The notes below the pieces were generated by a model. That model did not search any database and had not been told where the DNA came from. It saw nothing but the letters and a program-made list of their open reading frames with translations. A DNA stretch of 64,000 bases from Qipengyuania flava (GTDB taxonomy: Bacteria; Pseudomonadota; Alphaproteobacteria; Sphingomonadales; Sphingomonadaceae), in contig NZ_JAASQU010000001.1 of the NCBI RefSeq assembly GCF_011762005.1, positions 1,109,974-1,173,973 of the forward strand. Direction: 5' to 3'. The position numbers were made by a program, and so were the translations under genes. Position 1 is the first letter of the stretch; each line of letters begins with the position of its first letter. Positions 36,536-45,553 of this stretch are shown here, in pieces.

Positions 36536-37432
36536 ATGGTCGACGATTCGCAACCCGGACAAGAAATTCTGCTGGTCACCGGCGTATCCGGCGGGGGGAA
36601 ATCCACCGCGCTCCAGGTGCTCGAGGATCTCGGCTGGGAAACCATCGACAATTTCCCCATCCGGCTGCTCAAACGCCTCGTCGGAGGGAGCGAGGACAAT
36701 TCACGCCTTGCCATCGGCGTCGATTCGCGCACGCGTGGTTTCGCGCCCGCCGAGATCATCGCGCTGTTCAAGAAGCTCGAACAGCGCGAGGATGTCTCGG
36801 TCACCACCATGTTCGTCGATTGTGGCAGCGGCGAACTCGAACGGCGCTACAACGAAACCCGCCGACCGCACCCTATGGCACGCGGGCGGACAGCAATGGA
36901 TGGGATCAAGGCCGAGCGCGAATTGCTCGAACCGCTGCGTCGCTGGGCCGACGTGCTGATCGACACCACCGATTATTCGACCAATCACTTGCAGCAGGTG
37001 GTGCGCGAGCGCTTTTCGGACGAGGCCGAGCCGCGGATGAGCATTACCGTCACCAGCTTCGGCTTCTCTCGCGGCATGCCCCCCGTGGCCGATCTGGTGT
37101 TCGACATGCGCTTCCTCGACAATCCGCATTGGGTGGAAGGATTGCGCGAGCAAACCGGCCTCGACGAAGCAGTCGGTCGCCACATCGTGGCCGATCCCGG
37201 TTTCGCCCCGGTGTTCGACCGTATCCTCGACCTGCTGCGCGAGGCTCTGCCGCGCTATGCGGCGCAGGGTCGCAGCTATCTCAACATCGCGTTCGGCTGT
37301 ACCGGAGGGAGACACCGTTCGGTCTTCAGCGCCGAGCGCGCCGCCGAGGCCTTGCGCGAAGCGGGGTTTTCGCCCACGGTCATCCACCGAAACCTTGGTT
37401 CGCGACCAGCCGACCCGCTTGAGCGGCGCTAG
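36536..37432 (+). CDS. rapZ: RapZ-family nucleotide-binding protein
   Basis: This 298-residue protein has the Walker A motif GVSGGGKST at 16-24. The C-terminal half is conserved, with SFGFSRGMPP, VFDMRFLDNPHW and NIAFGCTGGRHRSV. In E. coli RapZ is an adaptor that delivers GlmZ small RNA to RNase E and controls amino-sugar synthesis. In alphaproteobacteria the RNA targets are not established, so the role here is inferred from family. It lies 10 bases after hprK, inside the PTS regulatory operon, as is common. Confidence 0.93.
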   Translation: MVDDSQPGQEILLVTGVSGGGKSTALQVLEDLGWETIDNFPIRLLKRLVGGSEDNSRLAIGVDSRTRGFAPAEIIALFKKLEQREDVSVTTMFVDCGSGELERRYNETRRPHPMARGRTAMDGIKAERELLEPLRRWADVLIDTTDYSTNHLQQVVRERFSDEAEPRMSITVTSFGFSRGMPPVADLVFDMRFLDNPHWVEGLREQTGLDEAVGRHIVADPGFAPVFDRILDLLREALPRYAAQGRSYLNIAFGCTGGRHRSVFSAERAAEALREAGFSPTVIHRNLGSRPADPLERR

Positions 37433-37503
37433 ACCCGGGGGCAAGGAATGGTTAAGTGCCGCGCTGGCATAATCTTCGGGCATCGTAACGGAACAGAAGC
37501 TGC

Positions 37504-37929
37504 ATGATCGGCATGATCCTCGTCACCCACGGCCGGTTGGCCGAGCATTTCATCGACGCGATGGAGCATGTCGTGGGCAAGCAGGACGGTGTCGCCACCA
37601 TCTGCATCGGCCCCAATGACGACATGGAACAGCGCCGTGCCGACATCGCCGATGCCATCCGCGAAGTCGACGATGGCCAGGGCGCGATCATCCTGACCGA
37701 TCTGTTCGGCGGCACCCCCTCCAATCTCGCGATTTCGCTGCTCGATACCGGCCATGTCGAGGTAATCGCCGGGATCAATTTGCCGATGCTCATTCGCCTT
37801 GCCGGTGCGCGCAAGAGCATGAACGTGGTCGAAGCGGTCAATGCCGCGCAAACCGCGGGGCGCAACTACATCACAGTGGCCAGCGAGTTCCTGGGACAGG
37901 ATCTCGAAAGCGCGCGGAAAGCCTCTTGA
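37504..37929 (+). CDS. PTS EIIA component, mannose family
   Basis: This 141-residue EIIA-Man domain has the phosphorylated His9 (ILVTHGRLAEHF) and a conserved DLFGGTPSN loop. It normally takes phosphate from HPr. No EIIB, EIIC or EIID genes are nearby, which suggests a regulatory rather than transport role. The last codon overlaps the HPr start as TTGA. Confidence 0.93.
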   Translation: MIGMILVTHGRLAEHFIDAMEHVVGKQDGVATICIGPNDDMEQRRADIADAIREVDDGQGAIILTDLFGGTPSNLAISLLDTGHVEVIAGINLPMLIRLAGARKSMNVVEAVNAAQTAGRNYITVASEFLGQDLESARKAS

Positions 37930-38204
37930 GCGAGGCCCGGCGCACCATCGAGGTGGTCAACCAGCGCGGCCTGCATGCGCGGGCCAGCGCGAAGTTCGTC
38001 AATGCGGTAGCCGAACTGCCCGACGGTTGCGCGGTGCGCGTGGCCAAGGGCGACAACGAAGCCGCGGGCGGATCCATTCTCGGGCTGATGATGCTGGGCG
38101 CGGCCAAGGGCGATTCGATCGATATCATCGTGACGGGCGACAATGCCGAGGCCGTGCTCGCCGATCTCGCCGCGATGGTCGAGGACGGCTTCGGGGAACC
38201 CTGA
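37926..38204 (+). CDS. ptsH: HPr phosphocarrier protein
   Basis: This 92-residue HPr has the phospho-acceptor His17 (RGLHARASAKF) and the regulatory serine at position 50 (AGGSILGLMMLGAA), the site expected for HprK. Both are intact, so this is a two-site regulatory HPr. The start is TTG at 37926, overlapping the EIIA stop as TTGA. Enzyme I is not in the window. The use of TTG may hold the level of HPr low relative to EIIA. Confidence 0.93.
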   Translation: MSEARRTIEVVNQRGLHARASAKFVNAVAELPDGCAVRVAKGDNEAAGGSILGLMMLGAAKGDSIDIIVTGDNAEAVLADLAAMVEDGFGEP

Positions 38205-38205
38205 G

Positions 38206-39015
38206 GTGAGCCCCGAGCGCCGCCACATCACCGGCTTTTCCAACCCCACGGTCAAAAGTCTGCGCGCCCTGCGCGAGAAGAAGCACCGCAAGGCTGCGGG
38301 TCGTTTCCTCGCGGAGGGGCTGCGGCTGCTGACCGATGCGCGCGAATGCGGCCATGTCCCCGAAACGCTGGTCCTGTCCGACCGACGCGACCCGCACCCG
38401 CTGCTGGCTGCGTTGGAGGAAGCAGTCGAAGGCAGTGGCGGCGAGATCATCGAGACTTCCCCCGACATATTGGCCAAGATCACGGGCAAGGATAACCCGC
38501 AGGCAGTGGCCGGCGTGTTCGCCGAGTTCGACACCGGCCTGGCCTCAATCGAGCGCGCGAGCGCCGATATCTGGCTGGTTGCACAAGCGCTGCGCGATCC
38601 GGGCAATCTGGGCACGATGCTGCGTACCGGCGATGCAATCGGTGCGGGCGGCCTGATCCTGATCGACGACTGCGCAGATCCCTTCAGCGTCGAAGCCGTG
38701 CGCGCCAGCATGGGTGCGGTCTTCACCCAGCGCATCGCGCAGGCACGATGGGGGGAGTTCGAAGGCTGGTTGCGTGACGGGACCGGCCAATTGGTGGCCG
38801 CCAGCCTGCGCGAGGCCCAGCCCTATCGCCAGGCGCCCTATGCCGCGCCCTGTTTCGTGATGGTCGGCAATGAGAGCCGCGGCCTTCCCGAAGACTATGA
38901 AATGGCCTGCGACCTGCGCGTCACCATGCCCATGAAGGGCCGTGCGGACAGCCTCAACGCCGCAGTGGCTGCGGCGGTACTGGGCTATGAGGTACTCGCT
39001 TCGCTGGAAAGCTGA
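38206..39015 (+). CDS. TrmH-family RNA 2'-O-methyltransferase
   Basis: This 269-residue SPOUT-class enzyme has a substrate-binding domain at about 10-105 and the knotted catalytic domain at 115-269. Motifs include ALRDPGNLGTMLRT, VGNESRGLPED and TMPMKGRADSLNAAVA. The RNA target (23S rRNA or tRNA ribose) cannot be told. GTG at 38206 follows the HPr stop by one base, and an AGG lies just before it. It appears as the last gene of the long chvI to ptsH run, which may be accidental. Confidence 0.88.
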   Translation: MSPERRHITGFSNPTVKSLRALREKKHRKAAGRFLAEGLRLLTDARECGHVPETLVLSDRRDPHPLLAALEEAVEGSGGEIIETSPDILAKITGKDNPQAVAGVFAEFDTGLASIERASADIWLVAQALRDPGNLGTMLRTGDAIGAGGLILIDDCADPFSVEAVRASMGAVFTQRIAQARWGEFEGWLRDGTGQLVAASLREAQPYRQAPYAAPCFVMVGNESRGLPEDYEMACDLRVTMPMKGRADSLNAAVAAAVLGYEVLASLES

Positions 39016-39021
39016 GTTCGT

Positions 39022-39384
39022 TCAGGCGGTTTCGTGCGTTCCCCGCAATTCGAACAGCCGCGCGACGACATCGTCCGATCCGCTGGGTTTTGCCATGATG
39101 GGGGCTTCGAAATCGCGCAGTGCTTCGCCCGCCCGGTCGAGATCCCCGGTGTGCAACAGGAAGGGAATCCTGCGTTTGCGCAGTTCCACCGCGATCGGCT
39201 CGCAGGTCTCCCCATGACCGAGGTTCACATCGAGCACCGCACCGTCGATCGCGCGCTCGGCAAGTGCGGCAAAGGCTTCGTCGCATGAAACGGTAACTGC
39301 AGCTTCGGCTCCCGCGTCTTCGAACGCCAGCTGCAGGTCCATCGCGATGAACGGTTCGTCTTCGAGTATCAGAACAGATTTCAT
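39022..39384 (-). CDS. Single-domain response regulator paired with the LOV kinase
   Basis: This 120-residue stand-alone receiver has the phospho-acceptor Asp52 (AVLDVNLG), acidic pair at 9-10 (LEDEP) and the conserved Lys in MAKPSG. There is no output domain. It resembles the LovR/FATGUY-type receivers that work as phosphate sinks or shuttles with HWE/HisKA_2 kinases; the motif here (PFLLHTGDLD) departs from the usual PFxFxTGY. The ATG at 39384 overlaps the kinase stop as ATGA, so the pair is co-translated. Confidence 0.87.
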   Translation of the reverse strand: MKSVLILEDEPFIAMDLQLAFEDAGAEAAVTVSCDEAFAALAERAIDGAVLDVNLGHGETCEPIAVELRKRRIPFLLHTGDLDRAGEALRDFEAPIMAKPSGSDDVVARLFELRGTHETA

Positions 39385-40454
39385 GCTTTCAGCGGCAGCG
39401 AGATACGAGCCCGCAAACCATCCCCTTCCCAATTGCGATCGAGCGTCCCGCGCGAATAGGCGAGCAAGCGTTCGGCAATGTCGAAACCGGTCCCGGTCGA
39501 CGTCGGCGTTTGGGTAATCGCCGGACCGCCGGTCTCCTTCCAGTCGATGATCAACGCCTGACGCCCGTGGCGGTCTTCCTCGTGGTGCCACGATACGGCG
39601 ATTGTCCCGCCTTCGGCCGACAATGCGCCGTATTTGGAGGCATTGGTCGCCAGTTCATGCAGTGTCAGCCCCATTGCGGAAACGGCATTGGGTTCGGTCC
39701 GCGCGCCATTGCCTTCGAAGATGAAGCGGTCGCCCTCGGGGTCGTAGGGTGAGAGCACCGAACGGATCGCCTGCCCCACTTCGATCGTGCCGAAGGCAGC
39801 TTCATCGAGAGTCGGTTCATAGGCGCGGCCAAGCGCCTGTACGCGTTCGTTGATCTTGTTCGACACGGACCGCGAATCCATCGCGCGGCCGGTGATATTC
39901 ACGATACCACCAATTACCGCGAACACATTCTTCAGCCGGTGCGAGACCTCGCGGGCCATCGCCTTGGCGTGCTTTTCTTCGGCGCGCGCGAGATGGATGT
40001 CGGTGACATCCCACTGGCTGCCGAAAAAATAGCGCAGCTCGCCCTGCTCGTCATAGATCGGCCCAAGGTGGAGCGCGTTCCAGAAGGTCGAACCGTCCTT
40101 GCGATAATTCAGCAGTTCGACGACCAGCACGTCTTCGGTACGGATCGCCTCGCGCAGCTTGGCGACCTGCGCCTGATTGGTCTTGGGCCCCTGCAGGAAG
40201 CGGCAGTTGCGGCCGATGACCTCGTCCTGGCGATAGCCGGTCAGTTTCTCGAACGCCTTGTTGCAGAAGACGATCGGGTCGTCTTCCTGCCGCGGGTCGC
40301 TCAGGCACACCGCCATGCGGGTCTGCGCCATCGCCTGCTCGAACAGCAGGCCCGACGAGCCTTCGAAATTATCGTGTTCGGGGCTGAAACCCCGGCCTGT
40401 CTGCTGGGCTTGATCGAAGGTGTCTCGCGCACCTCCACCATCACCGCGTTGCAT
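39381..40454 (-). CDS. Blue-light LOV histidine kinase
   Basis: This 357-residue soluble kinase has no membrane helices. Residues about 35-155 form a LOV domain with the photoactive cysteine in GRNCRFLQ (Cys84), the residue that forms a flavin adduct under blue light. A HisKA_2 dimerisation/phospho-acceptor region follows with His172 (VSHRLKNVFAVIGG). The ATPase domain (about 240-355) has HELATNASKYGAL. This matches the LOV-HK class described from Erythrobacter litoralis (EL346 and relatives). The start at 40454 has GAGGAA at a good distance. Cognate receiver lies immediately downstream. Confidence 0.93.
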   Translation of the reverse strand: MQRGDGGGARDTFDQAQQTGRGFSPEHDNFEGSSGLLFEQAMAQTRMAVCLSDPRQEDDPIVFCNKAFEKLTGYRQDEVIGRNCRFLQGPKTNQAQVAKLREAIRTEDVLVVELLNYRKDGSTFWNALHLGPIYDEQGELRYFFGSQWDVTDIHLARAEEKHAKAMAREVSHRLKNVFAVIGGIVNITGRAMDSRSVSNKINERVQALGRAYEPTLDEAAFGTIEVGQAIRSVLSPYDPEGDRFIFEGNGARTEPNAVSAMGLTLHELATNASKYGALSAEGGTIAVSWHHEEDRHGRQALIIDWKETGGPAITQTPTSTGTGFDIAERLLAYSRGTLDRNWEGDGLRARISLPLKA

Positions 40455-40572
40455 GAAATCGTTCCTCGAATTGCGTCGCTGCTGGCGATCCACGCAAGAA
40501 AGGGGATTGCCGGTTCGTATGAGCAACGCAATTGGGGGAAAGAGGGTTCCGATCTAAGAAACCCTCGCAACC

Positions 40573-42015
40573 TTACGTATTCGCATCCTCGATCTGGGCG
40601 GCGTCATCGGCGTTGTAGCGGGGAGTGGCTTCGACCAGCGGCACATCGGGGATCTCGGCCTTGCCGATCTCGACCCCTTTCTCCGCCATCCGGCGCCCCG
40701 ACGAAAGGACGTTGCGCTCGAAACTGCCGACGAACTTGTTGTAATTGTTGACCGCGCTTTCGAGCCCGCCACCGACACGCTTGAGATGTTCCGACGCCGC
40801 GCGAAGGCGATCGTAGAGCTCGGCCCCCATCGCACCGATCGCGCGCGCCTCGTCTGCCATCTTGTCCTGCCGCCAGACCTGCGCGACCGTACGCGCGATG
40901 GCGACCAGATTGGTCGGCGTGGCCAGCAGCACCTTGTTGCGGAACGCGAAATCCCACAATTCGGGGTCGTGCTCGAGCGCGGCAGCGACGAAATGCTCGC
41001 CCGGGACGAACATCACCACGTAATCGGGCGTATCGTCGAACTGGCTCTGGTAGCTCTTCGAGCCCAGCGTCTGGACATGCCCGCGCATCGATTTGGCATG
41101 CAGGTCGAGATGCCGCACGCGGTCGTTCTCGTCATCGGCCTCGAACGCGGCCTGATAGGCGTTCAGCGAGACCTTGGCGTCAATCACCAGCTTCTTCTGT
41201 CCGGGAACATGCACCACCGCATCGGGGCGCAGGCGCCCCTCGTCGGTGTCGATCGAATGTTCGAGATTGAAATCTGTGTGCTCGGACAGGCCACATTGTT
41301 CGAGCACGTTCTGCAGCGCCCGCTCGCCCCAGCGACCGCGTGCCTTGGGTGCGTTGGTAAGGCTGTTGCCAAGCCGCTGCGCCTCCCGCCGGACTTCCTC
41401 CTGGCCCAGCCGCATCTGTTCGATCTGGGCTGCCAGCGAAGAGAAGGCATTGGTGCGCTTTTCCTCCAGCGCGGCGACCTGGTCCTCGTATTTCTTGAGC
41501 CGGTCGCCAACCGGTTGCAGCAATTCGCGAATCTTGGCTTCGGACGTTTTCTCCGAATGTCCCAACCGTTCGTTGGCACGTTCCAGAAAGGCCTCCTGCG
41601 CCTTGGTCAGGACCGCAGAACCGGTGTTCTGGAATTCCTTGAGTAACTCCTCGCGCGCCTCGATCAGCAGACGCTTCTGCTCGTCGAAATTGGCGGTCTT
41701 TTCCTTGAGCGTCGCAAGCTCGGCGCTCAACGCCCCGTTGCTACGACGCAATTCTTCCATCGCCGCCTCGTGCTGGCGACGGGCATCGCGCAATTCCCCG
41801 TCCAGCGCATCCGCACGCTCGGCGCGCACGCTCGCATTTTCCAGATCGACGATCGCCTGGCGGAATTTCTCATCGAGTTCCTTCGCGCGCGCCTCGCTCT
41901 CGCCATGACGAGCCTGCCAGTCCTTGACTGGCGCGGAGCCGAAACGATGACCGAGGAAATAGCCCAGCGCGAGGCCGAGCACGATTGCGAGAAGGGCGAG
42001 AAGTGTGGGATCCAT
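40573..42015 (-). CDS. rmuC: DNA recombination protein RmuC
   Basis: This 480-residue protein has an N-terminal membrane anchor (about 4-22), a long coiled coil (about 30-215) and a C-terminal RmuC domain with a nuclease-like fold (about 225-420). The C-terminal domain includes RGRWGERALQNVLEQCGL and RLRPDAVVHVPGQKKLVIDAKV. The domain resembles restriction-endonuclease folds and limits recombination at inverted repeats. It is on the minus strand near recR and def. A C-terminal extension of about 40 residues is not conserved. Confidence 0.92.
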   Translation of the reverse strand: MDPTLLALLAIVLGLALGYFLGHRFGSAPVKDWQARHGESEARAKELDEKFRQAIVDLENASVRAERADALDGELRDARRQHEAAMEELRRSNGALSAELATLKEKTANFDEQKRLLIEAREELLKEFQNTGSAVLTKAQEAFLERANERLGHSEKTSEAKIRELLQPVGDRLKKYEDQVAALEEKRTNAFSSLAAQIEQMRLGQEEVRREAQRLGNSLTNAPKARGRWGERALQNVLEQCGLSEHTDFNLEHSIDTDEGRLRPDAVVHVPGQKKLVIDAKVSLNAYQAAFEADDENDRVRHLDLHAKSMRGHVQTLGSKSYQSQFDDTPDYVVMFVPGEHFVAAALEHDPELWDFAFRNKVLLATPTNLVAIARTVAQVWRQDKMADEARAIGAMGAELYDRLRAASEHLKRVGGGLESAVNNYNKFVGSFERNVLSSGRRMAEKGVEIGKAEIPDVPLVEATPRYNADDAAQIEDANT

Positions 42016-42078
42016 CGCCCGACCCTACGCAGAACGGAGGGTGAACGCCAGAGATCTGTTATCGCCATCAACAGCTTG

Positions 42079-42161
42079 CGTTGCCCCTGCGGAGGCAGGG
42101 CCCAAATGCCTTGTCCCAAAGGCGAAAGCTTGGCTGGATCCCCGCCTTCGCGGGAATGACG
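42079..42161. repeat. Paired palindromic repeat between def and rmuC
   Basis: Arm one is CGTTGCCCCTGCGGAGGCAG and onward; arm two is CCCCGCCTTCGCGGG within 42134-42161. The arms are in inverted orientation around a 27-base centre. It fills the gap between the rmuC start and the def stop and could help end or stabilise transcripts. Confidence 0.7.
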
Positions 42162-42184
42162 CCGAAGGTGGGAACGGCAAAGGG

Positions 42185-42757
42185 TTAAGCCGCTTCGCGC
42201 AACTTCTTCAGCTTCTTCAGCACCATGTTGCGCTTGAGACGCGAGAGGTGGTCGATGAAGAGAATGCCTTCGAGATGGTCCATCTCGTGCTGGATGCAGG
42301 TGGCCATCAGGCCTTCCATGTCCTCTTCATGCGTTTCGCCTTCGAGGTCCTGGTAGCGCACACGGCAGGTCGCGGGCCGGTCGACATCGGCAAAGACGTC
42401 GGGGACCGAAAGGCAACCTTCCTGATAGCTGGCCAGATCTTCCGCAGGGTCGAGGATTTCGGGGTTGATGAAAACCCGCGGTTCCTTTTTCGTCGGATAG
42501 TGGACGTGTTCGTGTCCGTCATGATTGCATGGCTCGGGCTCCGCATCCTCGTCCTCGGGCTGGAGATCGATCACCAGCACGCGCTTGGGCACGCCGACCT
42601 GGATCGCGGCAAGACCGATGCCGGGCGCGGCATACATCGTTTCGAACATGTCGGAGACGAGCTCGTTCAGTTCGTCGTTGAACTCGTCGGGTTCGACCTT
42701 CGTCGACACGGTCTTAAGCCGGGGGTCCGGCACTTCGAGGATTTCGCGGATAGCCAT
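42185..42757 (-). CDS. def: Peptide deformylase with histidine-rich insertion
   Basis: This 190-residue enzyme removes the formyl group from new proteins. All three motifs are present: GIGLAAIQ (46-53), EGCLSV (113-118, Cys115 metal ligand) and QHEMDHLEG (156-164, His157 and His161 ligands, Glu158). Residues about 67-91 are an insertion compared with usual deformylases, with the stretch [11 protein letters not shown]. That could bind metal. The start at 42757 is the family start; upstream sequence is not part of the protein. fmt, the usual operon mate, lies about 0.9 kb away on the other strand. Confidence 0.93.
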   Translation of the reverse strand: MAIREILEVPDPRLKTVSTKVEPDEFNDELNELVSDMFETMYAAPGIGLAAIQVGVPKRVLVIDLQPEDEDAEPEPCNHDGHEHVHYPTKKEPRVFINPEILDPAEDLASYQEGCLSVPDVFADVDRPATCRVRYQDLEGETHEEDMEGLMATCIQHEMDHLEGILFIDHLSRLKRNMVLKKLKKLREAA

Positions 42758-42807
42758 GAGTGCCGATTTAGTGTCGCTTGGCGGCGACCGCAAGCTTGGC
42801 AAGCCGA

Positions 42808-43050
42808 TCAGTCTGATCGGGGTGAAACACGCTCGAAGCGAACCACCTGTACAGTTTTGCAAAGGGGGCAACGCGCCGAGCTGTGTTTTTTCGCATTCGA
42901 CGCCTTGTAGCGAATGCCGCCAGCACCCCAAATCGAGAATTCGCCTCCGCAATTCTTGCAGGTTCCGCGATAGGATTCGGATTCGCACTGCATCTCCGCC
43001 GCGATGCGCTCGGGTAGTATGGCCTGGAAGAACCTCTGTATCTTACCCAT
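42808..43050 (-). CDS. Small zinc-ribbon protein
   Basis: This 80-residue protein has a likely four-cysteine zinc ribbon, CKNC (31-34) and CPLC (61-64). A helical head ([17 protein letters not shown]) and a basic tail flank it. It lies 2 bases after the recR stop, so it is almost certainly translated with recR. I know no characterised homologue; binding to nucleic acid or protein is inferred from the ribbon only. Confidence 0.7.
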   Translation of the reverse strand: MGKIQRFFQAILPERIAAEMQCESESYRGTCKNCGGEFSIWGAGGIRYKASNAKKHSSARCPLCKTVQVVRFERVSPRSD

Positions 43051-43052
43051 GA

Positions 43053-43649
43053 TCAAACCAAAGGTCGCCGCGCACGCAGCGCTTGCGCCAGAGTGCCCTC
43101 GTCGAGATAGTCCAGTTCGCCGCCCACCGGCAGGCCGTGGGCGAGCTGGGTGATGCGCAGCGGGAATTCCTCGAGCCGTTCTGCGAGGTAATGCGCGGTG
43201 GTCTGCCCTTCGAGCGTGGCATTCATCGCCAGCACCACTTCGTCCACCCCGCCCGCCTCCACGCGCGCCAGCAATTGCGCGATATTGAGGTCTTCGGGCC
43301 GCACGCCATCGAGCGCGGACAGCTTGCCGCCGAGCACGTGATACTTCCCGGTGAACAGCTTCGCACGGTCGAGCGCCCACAGGTCGGCGACATCCTCGAC
43401 CACGCAGAGCGATTTAAGATCGCGGCGCGGATCGCGGCAGATCCCGCATGGGTTGGTGGTGTCGACATTGCCACAGGTGTCGCATTCGACCAGCGCCTCG
43501 CCCACCGTCGCGAGCGCTTCGAGCAGCGCGGGCAGCGCGCTTTCGCGGCGCTTGACCAGCCACAGCACCGCGCGCCGCGCCGAGCGTGGCCCCAGTCCGG
43601 GCAGCCGCGCCAGTGCCGCGGCGAGCGTTTCGATCTCTTGCGATGCCAT
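43053..43649 (-). CDS. recR: Recombination protein RecR
   Basis: This 198-residue protein has a helix-hairpin-helix near the start ([19 protein letters not shown]), a four-cysteine zinc finger ([16 protein letters not shown]) and a Toprim domain ([14 protein letters not shown] onward). RecR works with RecO and RecF to load RecA at gaps. The start at 43649 is the first ATG before the conserved head; an earlier in-frame ATG would reach into fmt. The gap to the divergent fmt is only 43 bases. Confidence 0.95.
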   Translation of the reverse strand: MASQEIETLAAALARLPGLGPRSARRAVLWLVKRRESALPALLEALATVGEALVECDTCGNVDTTNPCGICRDPRRDLKSLCVVEDVADLWALDRAKLFTGKYHVLGGKLSALDGVRPEDLNIAQLLARVEAGGVDEVVLAMNATLEGQTTAHYLAERLEEFPLRITQLAHGLPVGGELDYLDEGTLAQALRARRPLV

Positions 43650-43692
43650 GGGGCGACAGATAGGGGCCTGCGCGAAGCAGAGAAAGGCCGAC

Positions 43693-44601
43693 ATGCGCAT
43701 TATCTTCATGGGATCGCCCGATTTCGCGGTGCCGACGCTGCAGGCGCTGGTCGATGCGGCGCATGAAGTGGTGTGCGTCTACACCCAGCCTCCGCGACCG
43801 GGTGGCCGTCGCGGCAAGGAACTGACGCCGACCCCCGTCCACCAGCGCGCCAGCGACCTCGGGATAGAGGTGCGCCATCCCAAATCGCTCAAGTCGGCCG
43901 AGGAGCAAGCGGCCTTCGCCGCGCTCGATGCCGATGTCGCCGTGGTCGCCGCATATGGGCTGATCCTACCGCAGGCAGTGCTCGATGCGCCGGTCAACGG
44001 CTGCCTCAACGTCCATGCCTCGATCCTGCCGCGCTGGCGCGGTGCGGCGCCGATCCACCGCGCGGTGATGGCGGGGGACAATGTGACCGGGGTCACGATC
44101 ATGCAGATGGAGGCCGGGCTCGACACCGGGCCGATGCTGGCGATGGCGCGCACCCCCATCGAGAACAAGACAACGGGCGAATTGACCGAGGAGCTGGCCG
44201 AACTCGGCGCACAGCTGATGGTCGGCACCTTGCGTGACCTCAAGATCCACGTGCCGATCGCGCAGGACGATGCCGATGCGACCTATGCCGCCAAGATCGA
44301 CAAGGCCGAGGCGCGGATCGACTGGGACCGCCCGGCGCAGGAAGTGGTGCGCCATGTCCACGGCCTGTCCCCCTTCCCCGGGGCTTGGTTCGACCTGGCC
44401 GGCCAGCGCGTGAAACTGCTCCGCGCGGAAGAGGCTGAAGGAACGGGCAATGTCGGTGAAGTGCTAGACGACCGGCTCGCGATCGCGTGCAGTGACGGCG
44501 CGATCCGCCCGATCGAATTGCAACGCGCGGGCAAGCCGAAGATGGATCTCGACACTTTCCTGCGCGGCAATGCGGTGGCCGAGGGAAGCATTCTCGAATG
44601 A
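43693..44601 (+). CDS. fmt: Methionyl-tRNA formyltransferase
   Basis: This 302-residue enzyme formylates initiator Met-tRNA. N-terminal formyl-THF-binding domain: [16 protein letters not shown], with the catalytic [15 protein letters not shown] (Asn and His nearby) and loop [19 protein letters not shown]. The C-terminal OB-fold domain follows (about 205-302). Adjacent genes include def on the opposite strand. The ATG at 43693 was chosen to match the family start; a longer in-frame extension is antisense to recR. Confidence 0.95.
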   Translation: MRIIFMGSPDFAVPTLQALVDAAHEVVCVYTQPPRPGGRRGKELTPTPVHQRASDLGIEVRHPKSLKSAEEQAAFAALDADVAVVAAYGLILPQAVLDAPVNGCLNVHASILPRWRGAAPIHRAVMAGDNVTGVTIMQMEAGLDTGPMLAMARTPIENKTTGELTEELAELGAQLMVGTLRDLKIHVPIAQDDADATYAAKIDKAEARIDWDRPAQEVVRHVHGLSPFPGAWFDLAGQRVKLLRAEEAEGTGNVGEVLDDRLAIACSDGAIRPIELQRAGKPKMDLDTFLRGNAVAEGSILE

Positions 44602-44615
44602 CTGCCGACTGTGCC

Positions 44616-44699
44616 CGTCACCCTCGCGAAGGCGGGGGTCCAGATACCCTTTCGCCAGTCCGCAACGTCGGCTGGATTCCCGCCTGCGCGGGAATGACG
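44616..44699. repeat. Paired palindromic repeat between fmt and truA
   Basis: Arm one (CGTCACCCTCGCGAAGGCGG, from 44616) and arm two (CTGGATTCCCGCCTGCGCGG, from 44672) are inverted copies 28 bases apart. It is the cleanest intergenic member of the dispersed family. It lies 14 bases after the fmt stop and 23 bases before the truA start, so the operon is read through it. Confidence 0.8.
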
Positions 44700-44722
44700 G
44701 GCCTGGGGAGTACGCCCCCCCG

Positions 44723-45472
44723 ATGACCCGCTTCGCGCTCACTCTCGAGTTCGACGGAACGCCCTTCTTTGGCCTCCAGCGGCAGAAGGACGGGCCGAGC
44801 GTGCAGCAATCGGTAGAGGAAGCCGCGTTTCGCGTGCTGGGAGAAGAGGTGCGACTGCACAGCGCGGGCCGCACCGATACGGGCGTGCATGCGCTCGCCA
44901 TGCGTAGCCATCTAGACATCACCAAGGACATCGCGCCCTTCCGCCTTATGGAAGCTCTCAATGCGCACCTGCGCCCCGAACCGATAGCGGTCACCCGGTG
45001 CGAAGTGGTGCCCGACGATTGGCATGCGCGCTTTTCGTGCGTCGGCCGATCCTACGTCTATCGCATAGCCAACCGGCGCGCCCCGCTCACGCTCGACAAG
45101 AATCGCGCCTGGCTGGTGTCGCAGGATCTCGATCACGCGGCGATGCACGAAGCGGCGCAAGCGCTGGTAGGGCTGCATGACTTCACTACCTTCCGCTCGG
45201 TCCATTGCCAGGCGGACAGCCCGGTCAAGACGCTCGACCGGCTCGATGTCGAACGAGAGGGCGAGGAAGTCCGCGTGCACGCTGCTGCGCGCAGCTTCCT
45301 GCATCACCAGGTCCGCTCGATGGTCGGCTGCCTCGCGCTGGTCGGCATGGGCCGCTGGCCCATCGAACGCATGGCCGAAGCGCTGGCCGCGCGCGACCGG
45401 CAAGAGCTGGGATTGAACGCGCCGCCGCACGGCCTGTATTTCGTAGCGGCGAGCTACCCCGCGGATAATTGA
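44723..45472 (+). CDS. truA: tRNA pseudouridine synthase A
   Basis: This 249-residue enzyme modifies uridines 38-40 of tRNAs. It has the catalytic GRTDTGVHA motif (Asp at about 52), the opening [18 protein letters not shown] and the second-half [17 protein letters not shown]. The ATG at 44723 is the family start and follows a weak GGGG site. It is separated from fmt by the paired palindromic repeat and is probably on the same transcript. Confidence 0.94.
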   Translation: MTRFALTLEFDGTPFFGLQRQKDGPSVQQSVEEAAFRVLGEEVRLHSAGRTDTGVHALAMRSHLDITKDIAPFRLMEALNAHLRPEPIAVTRCEVVPDDWHARFSCVGRSYVYRIANRRAPLTLDKNRAWLVSQDLDHAAMHEAAQALVGLHDFTTFRSVHCQADSPVKTLDRLDVEREGEEVRVHAAARSFLHHQVRSMVGCLALVGMGRWPIERMAEALAARDRQELGLNAPPHGLYFVAASYPADN

Positions 45473-45553
45473 CCCAACGTCACCCTAGCCAAGCGCTTCT
45501 CGCGCGCCTAGCGATAGGCCCGATCGGTTAAGAATCGAATTGGGAGAATGCAG

